This document shows, piece by piece, positions 20,349 to 31,187 of a stretch of 64,000 nt of DNA. The translations under genes were made by a program, and so were the position numbers. Numbering within the stretch: the first letter of the stretch is position 1; the number at the start of each line of letters is the position of its first letter. The notes beneath the pieces are model-generated. The model did no database searches. It saw only the letters and a list, made by a program, of their open reading frames with translations, and had not been told where the DNA came from. This stretch comes from Aedes albopictus (lineage: Eukaryota > Arthropoda > Insecta > Diptera > Culicidae): NCBI RefSeq assembly GCF_035046485.1, contig NW_026917276.1, positions 42,665-106,664 of the forward strand. The letters run 5' to 3'.

Positions 20349-21300
20349 GAACGCTTTTTTTAACCCGAAATTTGGGCGTGAGTTCCGAACTATAGAGGTG
20401 TATGCCATCTTGTAGTCTTAGGTTGAGGAGACATCATCTGTACCTTCAAGTTCTTCAAACTTGAAGGAACCCCACCGACAAGCGGAAGAAAATCGAATAG
20501 TATCGACGTCGGCAAACTGCTACCAAAACCCTTCGCGAAAGTAAAAGAAAAACGATTAATCAGGCGTCGGCCTTTGACATAAATTCAGTAACAAATTTTG
20601 AAAACGACGTATAATCAATGCTACACCATTGATTATACGTCGTTTTCAAAATTTGTTACTGAATTGTGTTCTGTTTATCGATTTACAAACATAACAACAC
20701 ATTTTCAGACAGACAACTGCTTTTTAACAGGGCTTTGACCCAAGTATCGAGCGCCTAGTAAAAAAAAACTGTCCAGTCAAAGAGCAGTCAGTTATCGGGC
20801 GGCTGCTGTACAGCAAATATGGAAAACAAAGTTCATTTCGGACAATGAGGTTTTTGAAATTGAATAATATTGACGACAGTATTTTATTATCTATGAATAT
20901 GTTGATTCCCGATATTTCAATTTCATTTAGGTATAGAATTTTGACTGTTGTACTGTAATATACAATACCCATTTTTCATTGACCACCTCTAAAACAATCA
21001 ACTTATTATTAAAAGCTGAAAACAAAAATGCCAAAACAGTTCCCTTTGATTTAAAATGTTTAAGCTCAGTTATGATTTTGTTGATTTAACTATTACAAAA
21101 TTATCTAAAACAAATAATGTTTAAAACAATTGTTCGACTGACAATAAACCATTTTCGTAACACTAATGATTAGAACAAACAGTTTTGTGCCTTTGGAGAC
21201 CCTACTTATAATAGTGGATAGATAATTGGCGCGAGATTGCACGTTGTCGATCTTTTTTTTTTTTTCGTATGGCGACTACCTCGCACTTACACATATTTGG
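20349..21300. other. Unassigned flank downstream of the host gene
   Basis: No coding region supported. It contains the perfect hairpin at 20582-20665. Confidence 0.4.
20582..20665. repeat. Perfect palindrome: 39-bp arms, 6-nt loop
   Basis: Arms 20582-20620 and 20627-20665 are exact reverse complements around loop CTACAC. The arm block TTTTGAAAACGACGTATAAT also occurs alone at about 53331-53350. The central TCAATGCTACACCATTGA recurs at 57927-57944. Confidence 0.9.
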
Positions 21301-21321
21301 CCTATTACCGACAGTTACGAA

Positions 21322-21327
21322 TTTATT
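21322..21327 (-). terminator. Poly(A) signal AATAAA of the QTMAN gene
   Basis: AATAAA on the minus strand, about 72 nt beyond the stop codon; a normal distance for an insect 3' UTR. Confidence 0.6.
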
Positions 21328-21398
21328 GGAAGAATTTAAATCTTCTAGAGCAGCTAGCATCGATCGGTTTTAGAATTGAGCTACGGAACGCACATGGC

Positions 21399-22835
21399 CT
21401 AGACCCCGTTTACCATGGCTGGAGTGCCGCCGGTGTGCGCTCTGATCATCGATATGAACTTGGGAACAATGCTTACCGCGGAGTATTTCTCGAAGTCGAA
21501 GTTTTCGTAGAAAATGGCCCGATCACGCTCGAACAGGTGTCTATTTTTGCACCAATTGTACAGCATTTTAATTAGCTGGTTCGAAGTGTTGTACAAACTG
21601 GTCTCTGGATAAATTTCCGGGTAGACTAGCTTGTTTGGTGCAACCGGTAGGCAACCGCAGTAAGAAGCTTCCAACCTGAAAGAGGGGAGGTAATTAAACT
21701 ATTAATTTCTTTATTGAAATTGAAACTTACATGGCGACTCCGTAAAACTCATGTCCCGCTGTTGAAATTACGACATCTCCATCCAGTAGGGTGCGATAGT
21801 ATTCATCTTTGCTCAGAAATCCAAAGTTGATCAACTTCTCCTTCAACAGTTCTCCAATGTTTTCGAAGCACTCCGGTATGGATTGAGCTCGTTCGCCCAG
21901 GATCGACACCCGGAAGTCCACCTGGCGTTTGTTCAATTCCAGCAGCGTGTTGGTCAGAAATTGAGGATTTTTATCGTGCTCCCATCGGTGAGGCCAGATC
22001 AAATGCAACGGTTTGCTAAAAAGAATTGATAAAGGTATTTTGTGAAAATTTTTAATTCTTCCATATTTGCTCGGAATCGAATCTTTACTTTATTTCTTTC
22101 AGATGGAAAATACGTAGGTATATCGGTCTTGCTGAATACCCACGCTGTTCGGCTATATGGGCCCTAGATTCTTCGCAGCCTCACAAGATTGTTGAGATAT
22201 TCTCATAAAATCTAGTTATACTTACTCGTTCTTGGTGAATATGCGCTTCGGTATTGTGTGGAACGGAATCGGAAAGTAGAGGACCTCGCAGCGCGGTTCC
22301 AACTTTTCCCTCAAATTTTTCAGCTTCAAATCCGGCGCAATGTTCAGGAAGCTTTTGATATTGTCCAGGAAGGATATCTTATTGTACTGCGAATTGAACA
22401 CAATCTGGTCCGCGCTGAGACAGGTCATAATCTGGTTCAAACCGTACTGGCAGTCTCGTTCTTTGATTTCCCGCACCGGGTAGTTCAGTTGGTTCTCGTG
22501 GAAGTACACTATCTTCCGGCAGATGGCCAAGTCCGGCCGGAGCCCAATCAGCTCGGCCAGATTCAGCACCGAGCTAGTGAACAGGGTTTTGTACTGATGG
22601 TCCCTTGGAATGGTCTCGGAGAAGTAGAGAGCGCCGATTCGAGAACGCCAGTGCCATTTTTTGGCGGTTAACGTGAACAAGTCATATTCGGCCGGGTGAA
22701 ATTCTGTGAAGGAAGGGAGGGTCACCTCAGAGTACCGTGCAGAATCTTTCCATTTTACTTACGTTGAAGAAAAGTGTCGAGCAACTGTTTGTGGGAGCCA
22801 CCATAAAAGGGTTCGATGATTAGCACCTTCGCCAT
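21399..22835 (-). CDS. QTMAN: tRNA-queuosine alpha-mannosyltransferase (GTDC1/QTMAN family), 4 exons
   Basis: Single-copy-type host gene. Exons: 22835-22763, 22703-22226, 22015-21731, 21675-21399. Introns of 59, 210 and 55 nt all have GTAAGT donors and pyrimidine-rich AG acceptors. The joined frame is 370 aa with no stop. The N-terminus (VLIIEPFYGGSHKQLLD) is the hallmark of the family; KKWHWRSRIGALYFSETIP, LRPDLAICRKIVYFHENQL, IWPHRWEHDK and HEFYGVAMLEASYCGCLP follow in order, spanning the N-terminal DUF3524 and the C-terminal GT4 (GT-B fold) parts. In vertebrates the family adds mannose to queuosine at position 34 of tRNA-Asp in the cytoplasm; the same role here is inferred. The protein is somewhat shorter than human GTDC1. 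An AATAAA lies 72 nt beyond the stop. Confidence 0.93.
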
Positions 22836-23148
22836 GAGACAAATTCGAAGCCAAATCACGCAAACTGCACCGATCTGTCTTCAAAATGTTCCACTACTAT
22901 TTCGCTTCAATTAACCTACTAAATTCTATGATTTGTGCAATTTTTTGACTGGATTTTTAATATTTTACCTACGTGCACAGAAAATGCCTGCGATTTCAGT
23001 CTCATCAGAAACAATATTTTGACAGCACGGCACAGTCGAGGCCGCGCAGTCAAAAATCTATGGGGTGCTAGCCGCAAGGTCGAAAAAGAATGTTTTCTGA
23101 ACGAGAATTTTCATAGGCGGGTAAGAGGCTGCGTGCTTCTGAAAAGTA
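22836..23148. other. 5' flank of the QTMAN gene
   Basis: Holds the 5' UTR and presumably the promoter. I see no clear TATA box. A CACG-ended transposon begins only 314 bp upstream of the start codon. Confidence 0.4.
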
Positions 23149-23740
23149 CACGGAACTACAAATCAACCCAAATTTAAGTTGTTTTGACGCAATCCCGGTC
23201 TTCCGTGGAATAACTCAAATTTGCGTCAAACAGCGAAAGTGGTGAGTGAGTAGTTCTCGTTTGAGAGCGGCAAAAAAATTAACCCACTGGTAAGTTATTT
23301 TCACCCAACGGAGGCCTCAAATGACGCAAATTTGGGTTAACTCAAGAAAACCCAAATTTGGCTTCTTCCACGGAAGAGCAGCGGATGCGTCGGTGCTTCT
23401 CTCTTTGTTTTCGACAACATTGCGGTGGGGCGAGGGAGAAAACAACCCAACTTTGAGTTATTGCTGTGTGCATCCAAAATGCAAATATCAAATGCGGGAG
23501 CACCAAATGCGGTAAGATTTTCTAACAAGTAACCCGATGTCAGTGGGAGTTTTCGAATTCTTGGTTGGCGGTGATATTGGCTATGGTTGCTACGTTTCCT
23601 TTGGTAACATGTGTTACCGCGTTTGAAGCGCATTTGGGCACCGTTTGCATCTTGAATGCACATAGCAATAAAACTAAAAGCAGTTTAGCCAAATTTGAGT
23701 TTTTAAAACTTATTCTTTGGGTTTTAATATTTTTTCCGTG
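23149..23740. mobile_element. CACG-ended element (TSD TA), 592 bp
   Basis: Starts CACGGAACTACAAATCAACC, ends TTTTTTCCGTG and is flanked by TA (23147-23148, 23741-23742). It contains repeated AACCCAAATTTGG-like words and shares an internal block (AACCCAAATTTGGCTTCT, GACAACATTGCG) with the element at 30038-30870. Confidence 0.82.
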
Positions 23741-23758
23741 TACGCTAACCTGAAACTA

Positions 23759-23938
23759 TAGTGGTTTCGCAGCGCGGCGTCACGAACACTAATGCAAATC
23801 TACTGGTTGAAAATATGCCCATCTGATTTTACCGGGAACAGCTGATTTTTGTTTACTATTTTCAACCAGTAACTCAAGTAGTGTTCGTGTAATGCAACGT
23901 GTACGTACACGCAACACCACTAAAAGCAGAAACCACTA
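23759..23938. mobile_element. TAGTGGTTTC palindromic MITE, 180 bp
   Basis: Inverted termini TAGTGGTTTC and an inner inverted pair (CACGAACACT / AGTGTTCGTG; TACTGGTTGAAAAT / ATTTTCAACCAGTA). TA precedes the left end; the right flank is TT, so the TSD is uncertain. Confidence 0.7.
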
Positions 23939-24078
23939 TTTACCCTTCGCCTGGGTCGATTCTACCTCGGATTCTACCCGGATTTTCATGTTGTTAGCAG
24001 TTGTTAAAATCCAGATTTCTTGAATCTGGGTACAGATCTCTGGGTAATCGGCACTTTGTCACTTTCCGGCTTGAGAAT

Positions 24079-24191
24079 ATGGCAGCGGTCAGGAGAACGC
24101 TGGAAATTATGGATGTTTCCACGACAAATACATATGAGGATAAATGACGGAAAAACAGTGAAATTCTTCCGGAGAACTGTTCCTGCATCAG
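24079..24191 (+). other. Possible first exon with splice donor
   Basis: ATG at 24079 opens MAAVRRTLEIMDVSTTNTYE then a stop; another frame stays open to a consensus donor CATCAG|GTAAGTAA at about 24191. It could be a host 5' exon or another captured exon. No downstream exon is recognisable before the I element. Confidence 0.2.
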
Positions 24192-24309
24192 GTAAGTAAA
24201 CAGCACATGGGAATTGGGAACTTTTTATAAAAAATCCAAAATTGAAATAAATTAACAAAATCAAGGCCCCGGAGTAACTGTGGGTTAGCGTGTACCGTTA
24301 GTGCACGTT

Positions 24310-24395
24310 AGATTCGATTTTTAGGCTGTGAACCGTTTCGCTTGTTCGTTTAACTTTTAGTTAAAATTTGACGCTTCGATAGGTATTTTGAAAAT
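24310..24395 (-). repeat. Arm of the AACCCTACTC MITE, split by the I element
   Basis: GTGAACCRTTTCGCTTRTTC and CGTTTAACTTTTAGTTAAAA here match the arms at 31030-31170 and 33010-33065. It is the left portion of a MITE into which element 30038-30870, and then the I element, were inserted. Confidence 0.6.
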
Positions 24396-24692
24396 AACCC
24401 TACACGGACATTCTCCAACCAACGATCGGCGAGTACAGTTGTGAAGTATTTACAGGTGTTGCAAGTGAGCGTCCGCGAGAAAAAAGGCAGATTGATAGCC
24501 ATTAAATAAGTTGAGTGTTCTCAAAATAGTAGTAATTGGTCTTAATTTTTATAGTTGTTAGTTGTAAAGTTGTGAAGGCAGTGCAGATTATCGATTGGTA
24601 AGTGAAGATTCCGTTTCTCAAGCGCCCTTGGGGGGGGGGGGTGGCTTTCGAGATTATAATCACCAACCCACGAGGTTTATGCGCCTCGTTGG

Positions 24693-26222
24693 ATGTCAGT
24701 GGAAGATGGCGAGTTTGGAAGGTCTTCGGGCCTTGTAGACGACACTGATCAGGAACTTGACTCAGGTACAGGATACGAATCAGCTAGTGACGGGGTTTTG
24801 TCCCTACGTAGAAAAATGAGTAGCGACGGTGAGGACGACCAGAAGAAAGGTAGGAAGAAGAGGAAGAAGGACAAAGACAGGGAAAAACAAAATGGCGATA
24901 GTGAGAAGGACAAGATCGGAAAGACAAAAATGGACGTAAGCGAAAAATACAAGGAGCGAGATGGTTTCCTTGAAGATGGTTGGGAAAAAAACAAATTGTT
25001 CACAACTTTTTTCATAGAACCAACAGATCCAACAACCAATATTCATGTTATGGAATTAGCTAGAACCCTGCACAACATCAAAATTACAAACTACACGGAA
25101 TTGAAAACAGCTGGCAAAAATAGATACAGAATAACATTTGCAAACCCGAAACATGCAGAAAATCTGATTAACTCGAAAATTCTCAAGGAAACATTCAAAT
25201 ACAAAATTTACGTACCGGCCATGTTCAAGGAAACCATCGGGGTAGTGAGAGACATCCCTCCAAGTATCCCAGAACAAGAAATATTGGAAAAACTGGAATC
25301 GGAAAGAATAAACATCAAGAAGGTGGAAAGGATACAGAAAATGGAAAAAGGAAAATTAGTACCTACCTACAGCGTGAAAATTTATGCTGAAGGTGACAAG
25401 TTGCCAAGGGAAGTAATTATTTTTGGAATCCCAAAAATAGTGGAGGTTTACCTTTTTCCGGTAAAGTTCTGCTACAAATGTCTAAGATACGGTCATAGGG
25501 TCAAGGCGTGTAAGTCAGGACAACAAAGATGTTACATTTGCGCGAATGGGGATCACGAAGGCAAGGATTGTAAGTCACTGGACCTCAGGTGCTTCCATTG
25601 CGGAGGTTCACACAAGGCTTTTGATGTAAATTGCAAAGAAAGGATCAGGCAGGAAAATATAAACAAGTCAATGGCATACAATAAACTAACCTTTAACGAG
25701 GCAGAAAAACGATACCCGCGAAAATCTCAAACAGAAATAAGGCTACAGTCTAACGAAGAATTCCCTCCAATAACTGACAAATCAGATGAAGCGATCCCAC
25801 AAGAAACAAACTGGAACCCAAAAGCTCAACAGGACACAAACCCTCATAGTAAACCGAATGTACAAGAAAGTCAGACTCAAACATACACAAACAATAAGAA
25901 CAAGTCGAATACACAAGAAATCACAGAAGAGAAATACATAACAAAAGTCGAACTGGAACAAATAGTAAATTCACTCAAAATGGAAATGATTAAACAACTG
26001 AACATGAACAAAATGATAACTAAGATCAAGCAAATAAAAGACAAAATAGACAAAACCATCAGTAACAAAAAAGACAACAAACAAACAAATAACAGCGATG
26101 AAATACTTAAACAAATAAGCGATCAACTACAGGAAATAGTGAACCCAACATTTCTCAAACCCAACGAGAACCCTCTAATAACACAACCAAATAATTCAGA
26201 ATGGACGCGGTCAGGAACCTAA
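24693..26222 (+). CDS. I-clade ORF1 (gag-like RNA-binding protein)
   Basis: 509-aa open frame. The N-terminus is acidic, then very basic (KKGRKKRKKDKDREKQNGD). A central region (TTNIHVMELARTLHNIKI to VEVYLFPVKFCYKC) resembles the RRM-like part of I/Jockey ORF1 proteins. Three CCHC knuckles begin near residue 258: CYKCLRYGHRVKAC, CYICANGDHEGKDC, CFHCGGSHKAFDVNC. The C-terminal third is N/Q/K-rich, with coiled-coil potential. The protein packages element RNA in cytoplasmic RNPs. It overlaps ORF2 by 22 nt in another frame, so ORF2 needs reinitiation or frameshifting. Confidence 0.9.
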   Translation: MSVEDGEFGRSSGLVDDTDQELDSGTGYESASDGVLSLRRKMSSDGEDDQKKGRKKRKKDKDREKQNGDSEKDKIGKTKMDVSEKYKERDGFLEDGWEKNKLFTTFFIEPTDPTTNIHVMELARTLHNIKITNYTELKTAGKNRYRITFANPKHAENLINSKILKETFKYKIYVPAMFKETIGVVRDIPPSIPEQEILEKLESERINIKKVERIQKMEKGKLVPTYSVKIYAEGDKLPREVIIFGIPKIVEVYLFPVKFCYKCLRYGHRVKACKSGQQRCYICANGDHEGKDCKSLDLRCFHCGGSHKAFDVNCKERIRQENINKSMAYNKLTFNEAEKRYPRKSQTEIRLQSNEEFPPITDKSDEAIPQETNWNPKAQQDTNPHSKPNVQESQTQTYTNNKNKSNTQEITEEKYITKVELEQIVNSLKMEMIKQLNMNKMITKIKQIKDKIDKTISNKKDNKQTNNSDEILKQISDQLQEIVNPTFLKPNENPLITQPNNSEWTRSGT

Positions 26223-29200
26223 CCATTCTACAAAATAACATTAACAGCATAAGACCAGCAGCTAACCGTTCACTACTAACAGTACTATTACAGCAACATA
26301 AAATTGACATTGCAATTCTTTCAGAAATTTGGATTAAACAGGATGAAAACTTTATTTTTTCTGGTTATAAATTCATTAAAAAATGCAGAGAAAAGGGATA
26401 TGGAGGAGTTGGATTATTGATTAGAAATGAAATAGACTTTACAATAGTTTCTTTACCAAATATTCACCCCATTGAAGCAGTAGCAATTAAAACAAATAAC
26501 ACAGTTAACAGTTTAATGATTTTTTCAATATACATACCACCAAACATCGGAAATAGTCAACTAAAAACACAGTTGCTTAAGTTAATAGACTTCATAGACA
26601 AATCTAATATTTCCACAATCTTGGCAGGAGATTTAAATGCACATCATCCAACATGGAATCAATCGAATAAAACCTGCGCCCGTGGGGAATTGTTAGTAGA
26701 AGTGTTAGAAAATACTGAACTCATGGTAATGAATGACGGTAATCCAACTACAATCAGACATCCTAATTCGACGCCTTCAGCAATAGATTTAACAATAGTT
26801 TCAACAAGTATAGCACCTAAAGTAGAATGGTCAGTTCTGGATCAAGAAATCTGTGGAGAACATAAAATAATATTATTTGAAATCATAAACCAAGCTAAAT
26901 ACTATGAATACAACTTAACACAAATCAACAAAAAACAAGCATTAGAAAACTTGAACAATATTTTACCGGAAGAAATTGAGGACCCTGAACAATTAAGTAT
27001 CAAATTCAAGAAATGTATTGACGACGCTAAATTCAAACCTTCTAAAACTAATCACCCTAAAAAATGGTGGACAACGACAATACAGAAATTATATGATGAC
27101 AAAAACAAACTTTTAATCAAATATTTTAACAACTTAACTTTACAAAATTTCCTAGAATTTAAGAAAGCGAGAACTATACTGAAAGCAGAAATAAGAAAAG
27201 AAAAAAGGAAATCATACAGAGAACTAACTGACAGTTTGACACCGGACATGAACATAAAAGAATTATGGACAACGGTTAAAATGATTAGTGGAGGTTTTCC
27301 GAAGAAAAACAACATAAAACTATTGAACGATAAAAATCTAGCATCGGAATTCATGAATCTCAATTTTCCAAACAAAACAACGGATATAAAGTATAGTCCC
27401 ACAAATACAATGGGAAAACATAAAATAACGTTAAGAGAAATTCAAAATATAATCAATTCTAAAAAAGATACATCTGCACCCGGACCGGATAACATATCAT
27501 ATTACTTTTTAAAGCAATTAAATTTAGATCTAATGATTAAAATTACAGAAATGTGTAACGAAGTGATTCATTCCAGACAAATTCCTAAAAGTTGGCTTGA
27601 AATTAAAACAGTTGCAATCTTAAAACCTGAAAAAGAAGAAAATGATGCTAGATCTTATCGACCAATATGTTTGATCCCGGTTTTTCTGAAAACAATAAAT
27701 ATTTCATACAAAACAAAACTTGTTGAATTTATTAAACTACATTCCCCGCTTCCACAATATTCCTTTGGGTTTAAACAAAAAACATCAGCAATAAACTGTG
27801 TAAATATGTTAATAGCAAAAATTAATCATTCAAAAAATAAAAAACATTTTTCGCTTTGTACATTTTTAGATTTATCAAAGGCATTCGATAATGTAAATAT
27901 TGAAAAACTACTGAATATTTTGAAAGAGAAAAAGTTTCCGGATGAATTAATAGATTGGTGTTATTACTATTTAAGGGAAAGAAAGGTTAAAATTATTATG
28001 AACGATGGAACTGAAATAGAAAGAATAACAAATAAAGGACTGCCCCAAGGTTGTCCGCTTTCCCCGATACTTTTTAATATTTACACGAGTTCAATTCATG
28101 AATTAGCGGAAGAGGGTGTACTAATACAGTTTGCAGATGACTTTGCGATTTTTATTGAAAGCGAAAATATTCCAACAGCTGTAAACAAAATGAATAATAC
28201 CTTGGATTCCATCTGTACAGCTTTACATGATTTAGATTTAATTGTTAACCCAAATAAATCAGCAGCAATTTGTTTTGATAATAATATTCCGGATAATGTA
28301 CAAATTAAAATAAATAACCAACCAGTTGAATTAAAATTCGTTCATAGATACTTAGGGATTTGGATAGATAACAAGCTTTCATTTAAAACTCACATTACAG
28401 AAATAACCAACAAAGCAAAAAAGAAGATAAATATTATAAAAATGCTAAGTAGGAAAAAGGGAGGAGCACATCCAACAACACTGAGTCAGGTGAATAAATC
28501 AATAGTAAGATCACAGATAGATTATGGCATAACCATTTATTCGGCAGCGTCTAAAACAGATTTACAAAGAATTGAAAAAATACAAAACTTGTCATTAAGA
28601 ACAACATTCAGGTACCTACAGTCTACACCAAATCAAGTATTATTTGCAGAAACAGGAGAATTGCCTTTGAAATACAGAGCACAATATCTCACATTTAAAG
28701 AAATACTTAAAAACTTATATTATAATAACAGTCCAATAACAGAAAGTCTTAACAATTTAATTAATTCAGATACTTTGCCAAAACATACAAGCTACATTCA
28801 AAAAACCGCATCTTTAAATAATTATCATCTATTACAATGTAAATTTAACCAAAACATGATAAACCCTCCAGATAAAAGTAAACTAGTAATAATTTCTAAA
28901 ATAGGAACAGTTAACAAAACAAATACGTCAAAAGAAATTCAAAAAGCAATAGTTTTACAGTTAATAAGAGAAAAATACGAAAGGTATTATCAAATATTTA
29001 CAGACGGATCGAAAACCTTGGAAGGTGTAGGGTATGGGATATACGACCAACAAACAAAATCATCTTTTAGTTACAAATTAAAGGAAGAGTTTAGTATAAT
29101 GAACGCAGAATTAGTTGGAATAATAGAAGCAATAGAGTATGCCATCAGTATAAACCAATTTAAAATTGTTATTTTTACAGATTCACAAAGTAGTTGCAGT

Positions 29201-29824
29201 ATGTTAGATAACAGTAGACAGGAAAATAATTACTTGATAAACCACCTTTACTCGATAGTTCAGTTCAACAATATTCAGGAAATAATAATTCAATGGATTC
29301 CAGGTCATGCAAATATAGTGGGAAATGATAGAGCAGATAGAGCAGCAAAACTGGGAACAAAAAGAACTGAAATAGAAAACTATCCACTAACTTTAGATGA
29401 CTGTCTATTAGCGTTCAAAAATGAAATACAACGAGAATGGAACAAAGAATACATAGAAATATCAAGAGAAAAAGGAAAAGAACATTTCAAAATATTGCCA
29501 CAAATAACGCTGAAACCGTGGTTCAAAGACATACACCTACCAACTAGCCAGACAATACAGTTAGGCAGAATTCGCACATTTCATACAGCTACCAAGGAAA
29601 GACTAGCCAGGTGGAATTTGATCCGCTCGGAATTATGCGAGACTTGCCAGGTAAAGGAAGACATTTTTCACATACTTTTTGACTGTTCCAAACTGTCGTC
29701 TGCAAGGCGGAAGTATCCAATACTCGAAAACAAAAAATCACTGTATGACATCCTAAAAAATAAAAATAATGGTGAATATTCTCAATTAGCCAACTTCCTA
29801 GAGGAAACAAGAGTAAACGTTTGA
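26201..29824 (+). CDS. I-clade ORF2: endonuclease, reverse transcriptase, RNase H
   Basis: 1207-aa open frame. APE endonuclease at residues 1-225 (LQNNINSIRP, ILSEIW, LAGDLNAHHPTWN, CGEHKI). RT at about 400-730 with SYRPICLIPVFLKT, FLDLSKAFDNVNIEKL, LPQGCPLSPILFN and catalytic QFADDF near residue 644. The thumb has YLGIWIDNKLSF. RNase H begins near residue 932 (FTDGSK..MNAELVGI..FTDSQ..NDRAD, giving the D-E-D-D catalytic set). A CCHC-like finger follows (CETCQVKEDIFHILFDC, near 1144). All catalytic motifs are present and there is no stop, so the copy may be retrotransposition-competent. The start is ATG 26201, overlapping ORF1. Confidence 0.93.
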   Translation: MDAVRNLTILQNNINSIRPAANRSLLTVLLQQHKIDIAILSEIWIKQDENFIFSGYKFIKKCREKGYGGVGLLIRNEIDFTIVSLPNIHPIEAVAIKTNNTVNSLMIFSIYIPPNIGNSQLKTQLLKLIDFIDKSNISTILAGDLNAHHPTWNQSNKTCARGELLVEVLENTELMVMNDGNPTTIRHPNSTPSAIDLTIVSTSIAPKVEWSVLDQEICGEHKIILFEIINQAKYYEYNLTQINKKQALENLNNILPEEIEDPEQLSIKFKKCIDDAKFKPSKTNHPKKWWTTTIQKLYDDKNKLLIKYFNNLTLQNFLEFKKARTILKAEIRKEKRKSYRELTDSLTPDMNIKELWTTVKMISGGFPKKNNIKLLNDKNLASEFMNLNFPNKTTDIKYSPTNTMGKHKITLREIQNIINSKKDTSAPGPDNISYYFLKQLNLDLMIKITEMCNEVIHSRQIPKSWLEIKTVAILKPEKEENDARSYRPICLIPVFLKTINISYKTKLVEFIKLHSPLPQYSFGFKQKTSAINCVNMLIAKINHSKNKKHFSLCTFLDLSKAFDNVNIEKLLNILKEKKFPDELIDWCYYYLRERKVKIIMNDGTEIERITNKGLPQGCPLSPILFNIYTSSIHELAEEGVLIQFADDFAIFIESENIPTAVNKMNNTLDSICTALHDLDLIVNPNKSAAICFDNNIPDNVQIKINNQPVELKFVHRYLGIWIDNKLSFKTHITEITNKAKKKINIIKMLSRKKGGAHPTTLSQVNKSIVRSQIDYGITIYSAASKTDLQRIEKIQNLSLRTTFRYLQSTPNQVLFAETGELPLKYRAQYLTFKEILKNLYYNNSPITESLNNLINSDTLPKHTSYIQKTASLNNYHLLQCKFNQNMINPPDKSKLVIISKIGTVNKTNTSKEIQKAIVLQLIREKYERYYQIFTDGSKTLEGVGYGIYDQQTKSSFSYKLKEEFSIMNAELVGIIEAIEYAISINQFKIVIFTDSQSSCSMLDNSRQENNYLINHLYSIVQFNNIQEIIIQWIPGHANIVGNDRADRAAKLGTKRTEIENYPLTLDDCLLAFKNEIQREWNKEYIEISREKGKEHFKILPQITLKPWFKDIHLPTSQTIQLGRIRTFHTATKERLARWNLIRSELCETCQVKEDIFHILFDCSKLSSARRKYPILENKKSLYDILKNKNNGEYSQLANFLEETRVNV

Positions 29825-30037
29825 ATCCTTTTTGATTCGCGAGTGTAGTCTGCACTGTTTTCCGATGGAGCAGCTGCCAATTGTTGAGTTTTGATTGATG
29901 GAGACTTGAGAGAAAAATCAACTAGTGAATTCGTTGATCTGTTAACTGACATTTTGAAAAACATCACTTGACAGCCTGGCAAATATGGATCAATAGGTCT
30001 GTGCCAAAATAAAGGAGAAGGAAAAAAAAAAACCCTA

Positions 30038-30870
30038 CACGGAACCAGAAATCAACCCAAATACTGAGGTGTGCGGACTCAATTCTTCTGGTCATTCAAT
30101 TTGAGCGCGTATTGTTTCCTCCAGTGCTCCCCGTGGTTGAGTTTCTTATCTCTATGGAGATCAATTTCAAAGCGCACGCATAAACTGCTTCACACAAGTT
30201 TTAAATATATCAATTACAAGAAAAGTAAAATTTAAGCACATTTATTCAGCTGATTTGGTCTTATACTGGTTTGAAAGAATATTGAACCAATTTTGGGCAA
30301 GTTTTACATATAATTTTCACTCAGAAAAGCATTCTTGTATCCGCAGGAAAAGTTTGTGTGTCATTAATCGTTTCACTTGTTTTAGCGTGACTTAGCAAAC
30401 CGAACTTGTAACCAGGCACACTCTGATCATTTTGGAGGTTTGGCAGCAGCCTGGCTGCTGCCAAATTTCAGTCCGCAACCCTCAGCCCAAATATAGGTTC
30501 TTTTCACTCATATCGGCTCTTCCGTGCGAGAACCCAAATTTGGCTATACCGCGTTAAAGCTCTGAGTGGATAGTTTCCGTTTGATCCCGGCAGAAAATTG
30601 CAACCCATCGCAAAGTTCTTTTTACCTAGCGTTGACTTTCGAAGTACTCTAGTGGGTTGAAATAAACCCACTTTTGGGTAAACGGCAAAAAACCCAAATT
30701 TGGCTTCTCGCACGGACATTATCGGCTAGGTAGCTGCTTCTCGCTTTGTTTTTGACAACATTGCGAGTGGGAGTGCGAGGAAACAACCCACTGCTGGGTA
30801 AAAAGTTCAAGCGGTTTACTTATTTTTGCGTTCTTTTAACGTATTTTTTAGGTAATCTGTTTTTTCCGTG
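30038..30870. mobile_element. CACG-ended element (TSD TA), 833 bp
   Basis: Starts CACGGAACCAGAAATCAACC, ends TTTTTTCCGTG and is flanked by TA (30036-30037, 30871-30872). Related to 23149-23740 through internal CCCAAATTTGGCTTCT and GACAACATTGCG blocks. It sits inside an AACCCTACTC-type MITE; the I element later hit its left end. Confidence 0.82.
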
Positions 30871-30872
30871 TA

Positions 30873-31187
30873 CTCCCGAGCAGGGTTAGTCTTGACAGTT
30901 CGATAGTTATTTTTTGTTCGCAATGATTTGGCTGCGTACTGTATTTTGTTCCAAATAACTACTCGCCTGTCACATTTCAAATGGGCCAGCCTCGTAGTTA
31001 TTTTTAACCATCCGATGGAAAATAACTACCAAGGTGTCAAATTTTAACTAAAAGTTAAACGAATAAGCGAAATGGTTCACACCCTTAGGGTGTGAACCAT
31101 TTCGCTTATTCGTTTAACTTTTAGTTAAAATTTGACACTTTGATAGTTATTTTGGAAATAACCCTACTCGCGAGCAGGGTTAGTCTT
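30873..31187. repeat. GGGTTAGTC MITE arms, head to head
   Basis: Contains GCAGGGTTAGTCTTGACAG and AAATTTTAACTAAAAGTTAA, then CGAATAAGCGAAATGGTTCA, followed at once by the inverted copy (31083-31160) and again GCGAGCAGGGTTAGTCTT. The second GTTAGTC unit is interrupted by element 31188-32612 and continues at 32613. Confidence 0.65.

Larger units (their letters stand above)
24409..30030 (+). mobile_element. Full-length I-clade non-LTR retrotransposon, apparently intact
   Basis: 5.6 kb with TSD AACCCTACACGGA at 24396-24408 and 30031-30043. Contents: 5' UTR of about 285 nt, ORF1 (24693-26222), ORF2 (26201-29824), 3' UTR, and a short A-rich end (GGAGAAGGAAAAAAAAA). Both ORFs are open, and the coding strand is distinctly A-rich. 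RNase H after RT places it in the I clade. It sits at the left terminus of a CACG-ended element, so it is one of the youngest layers in the nest. Confidence 0.92.
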
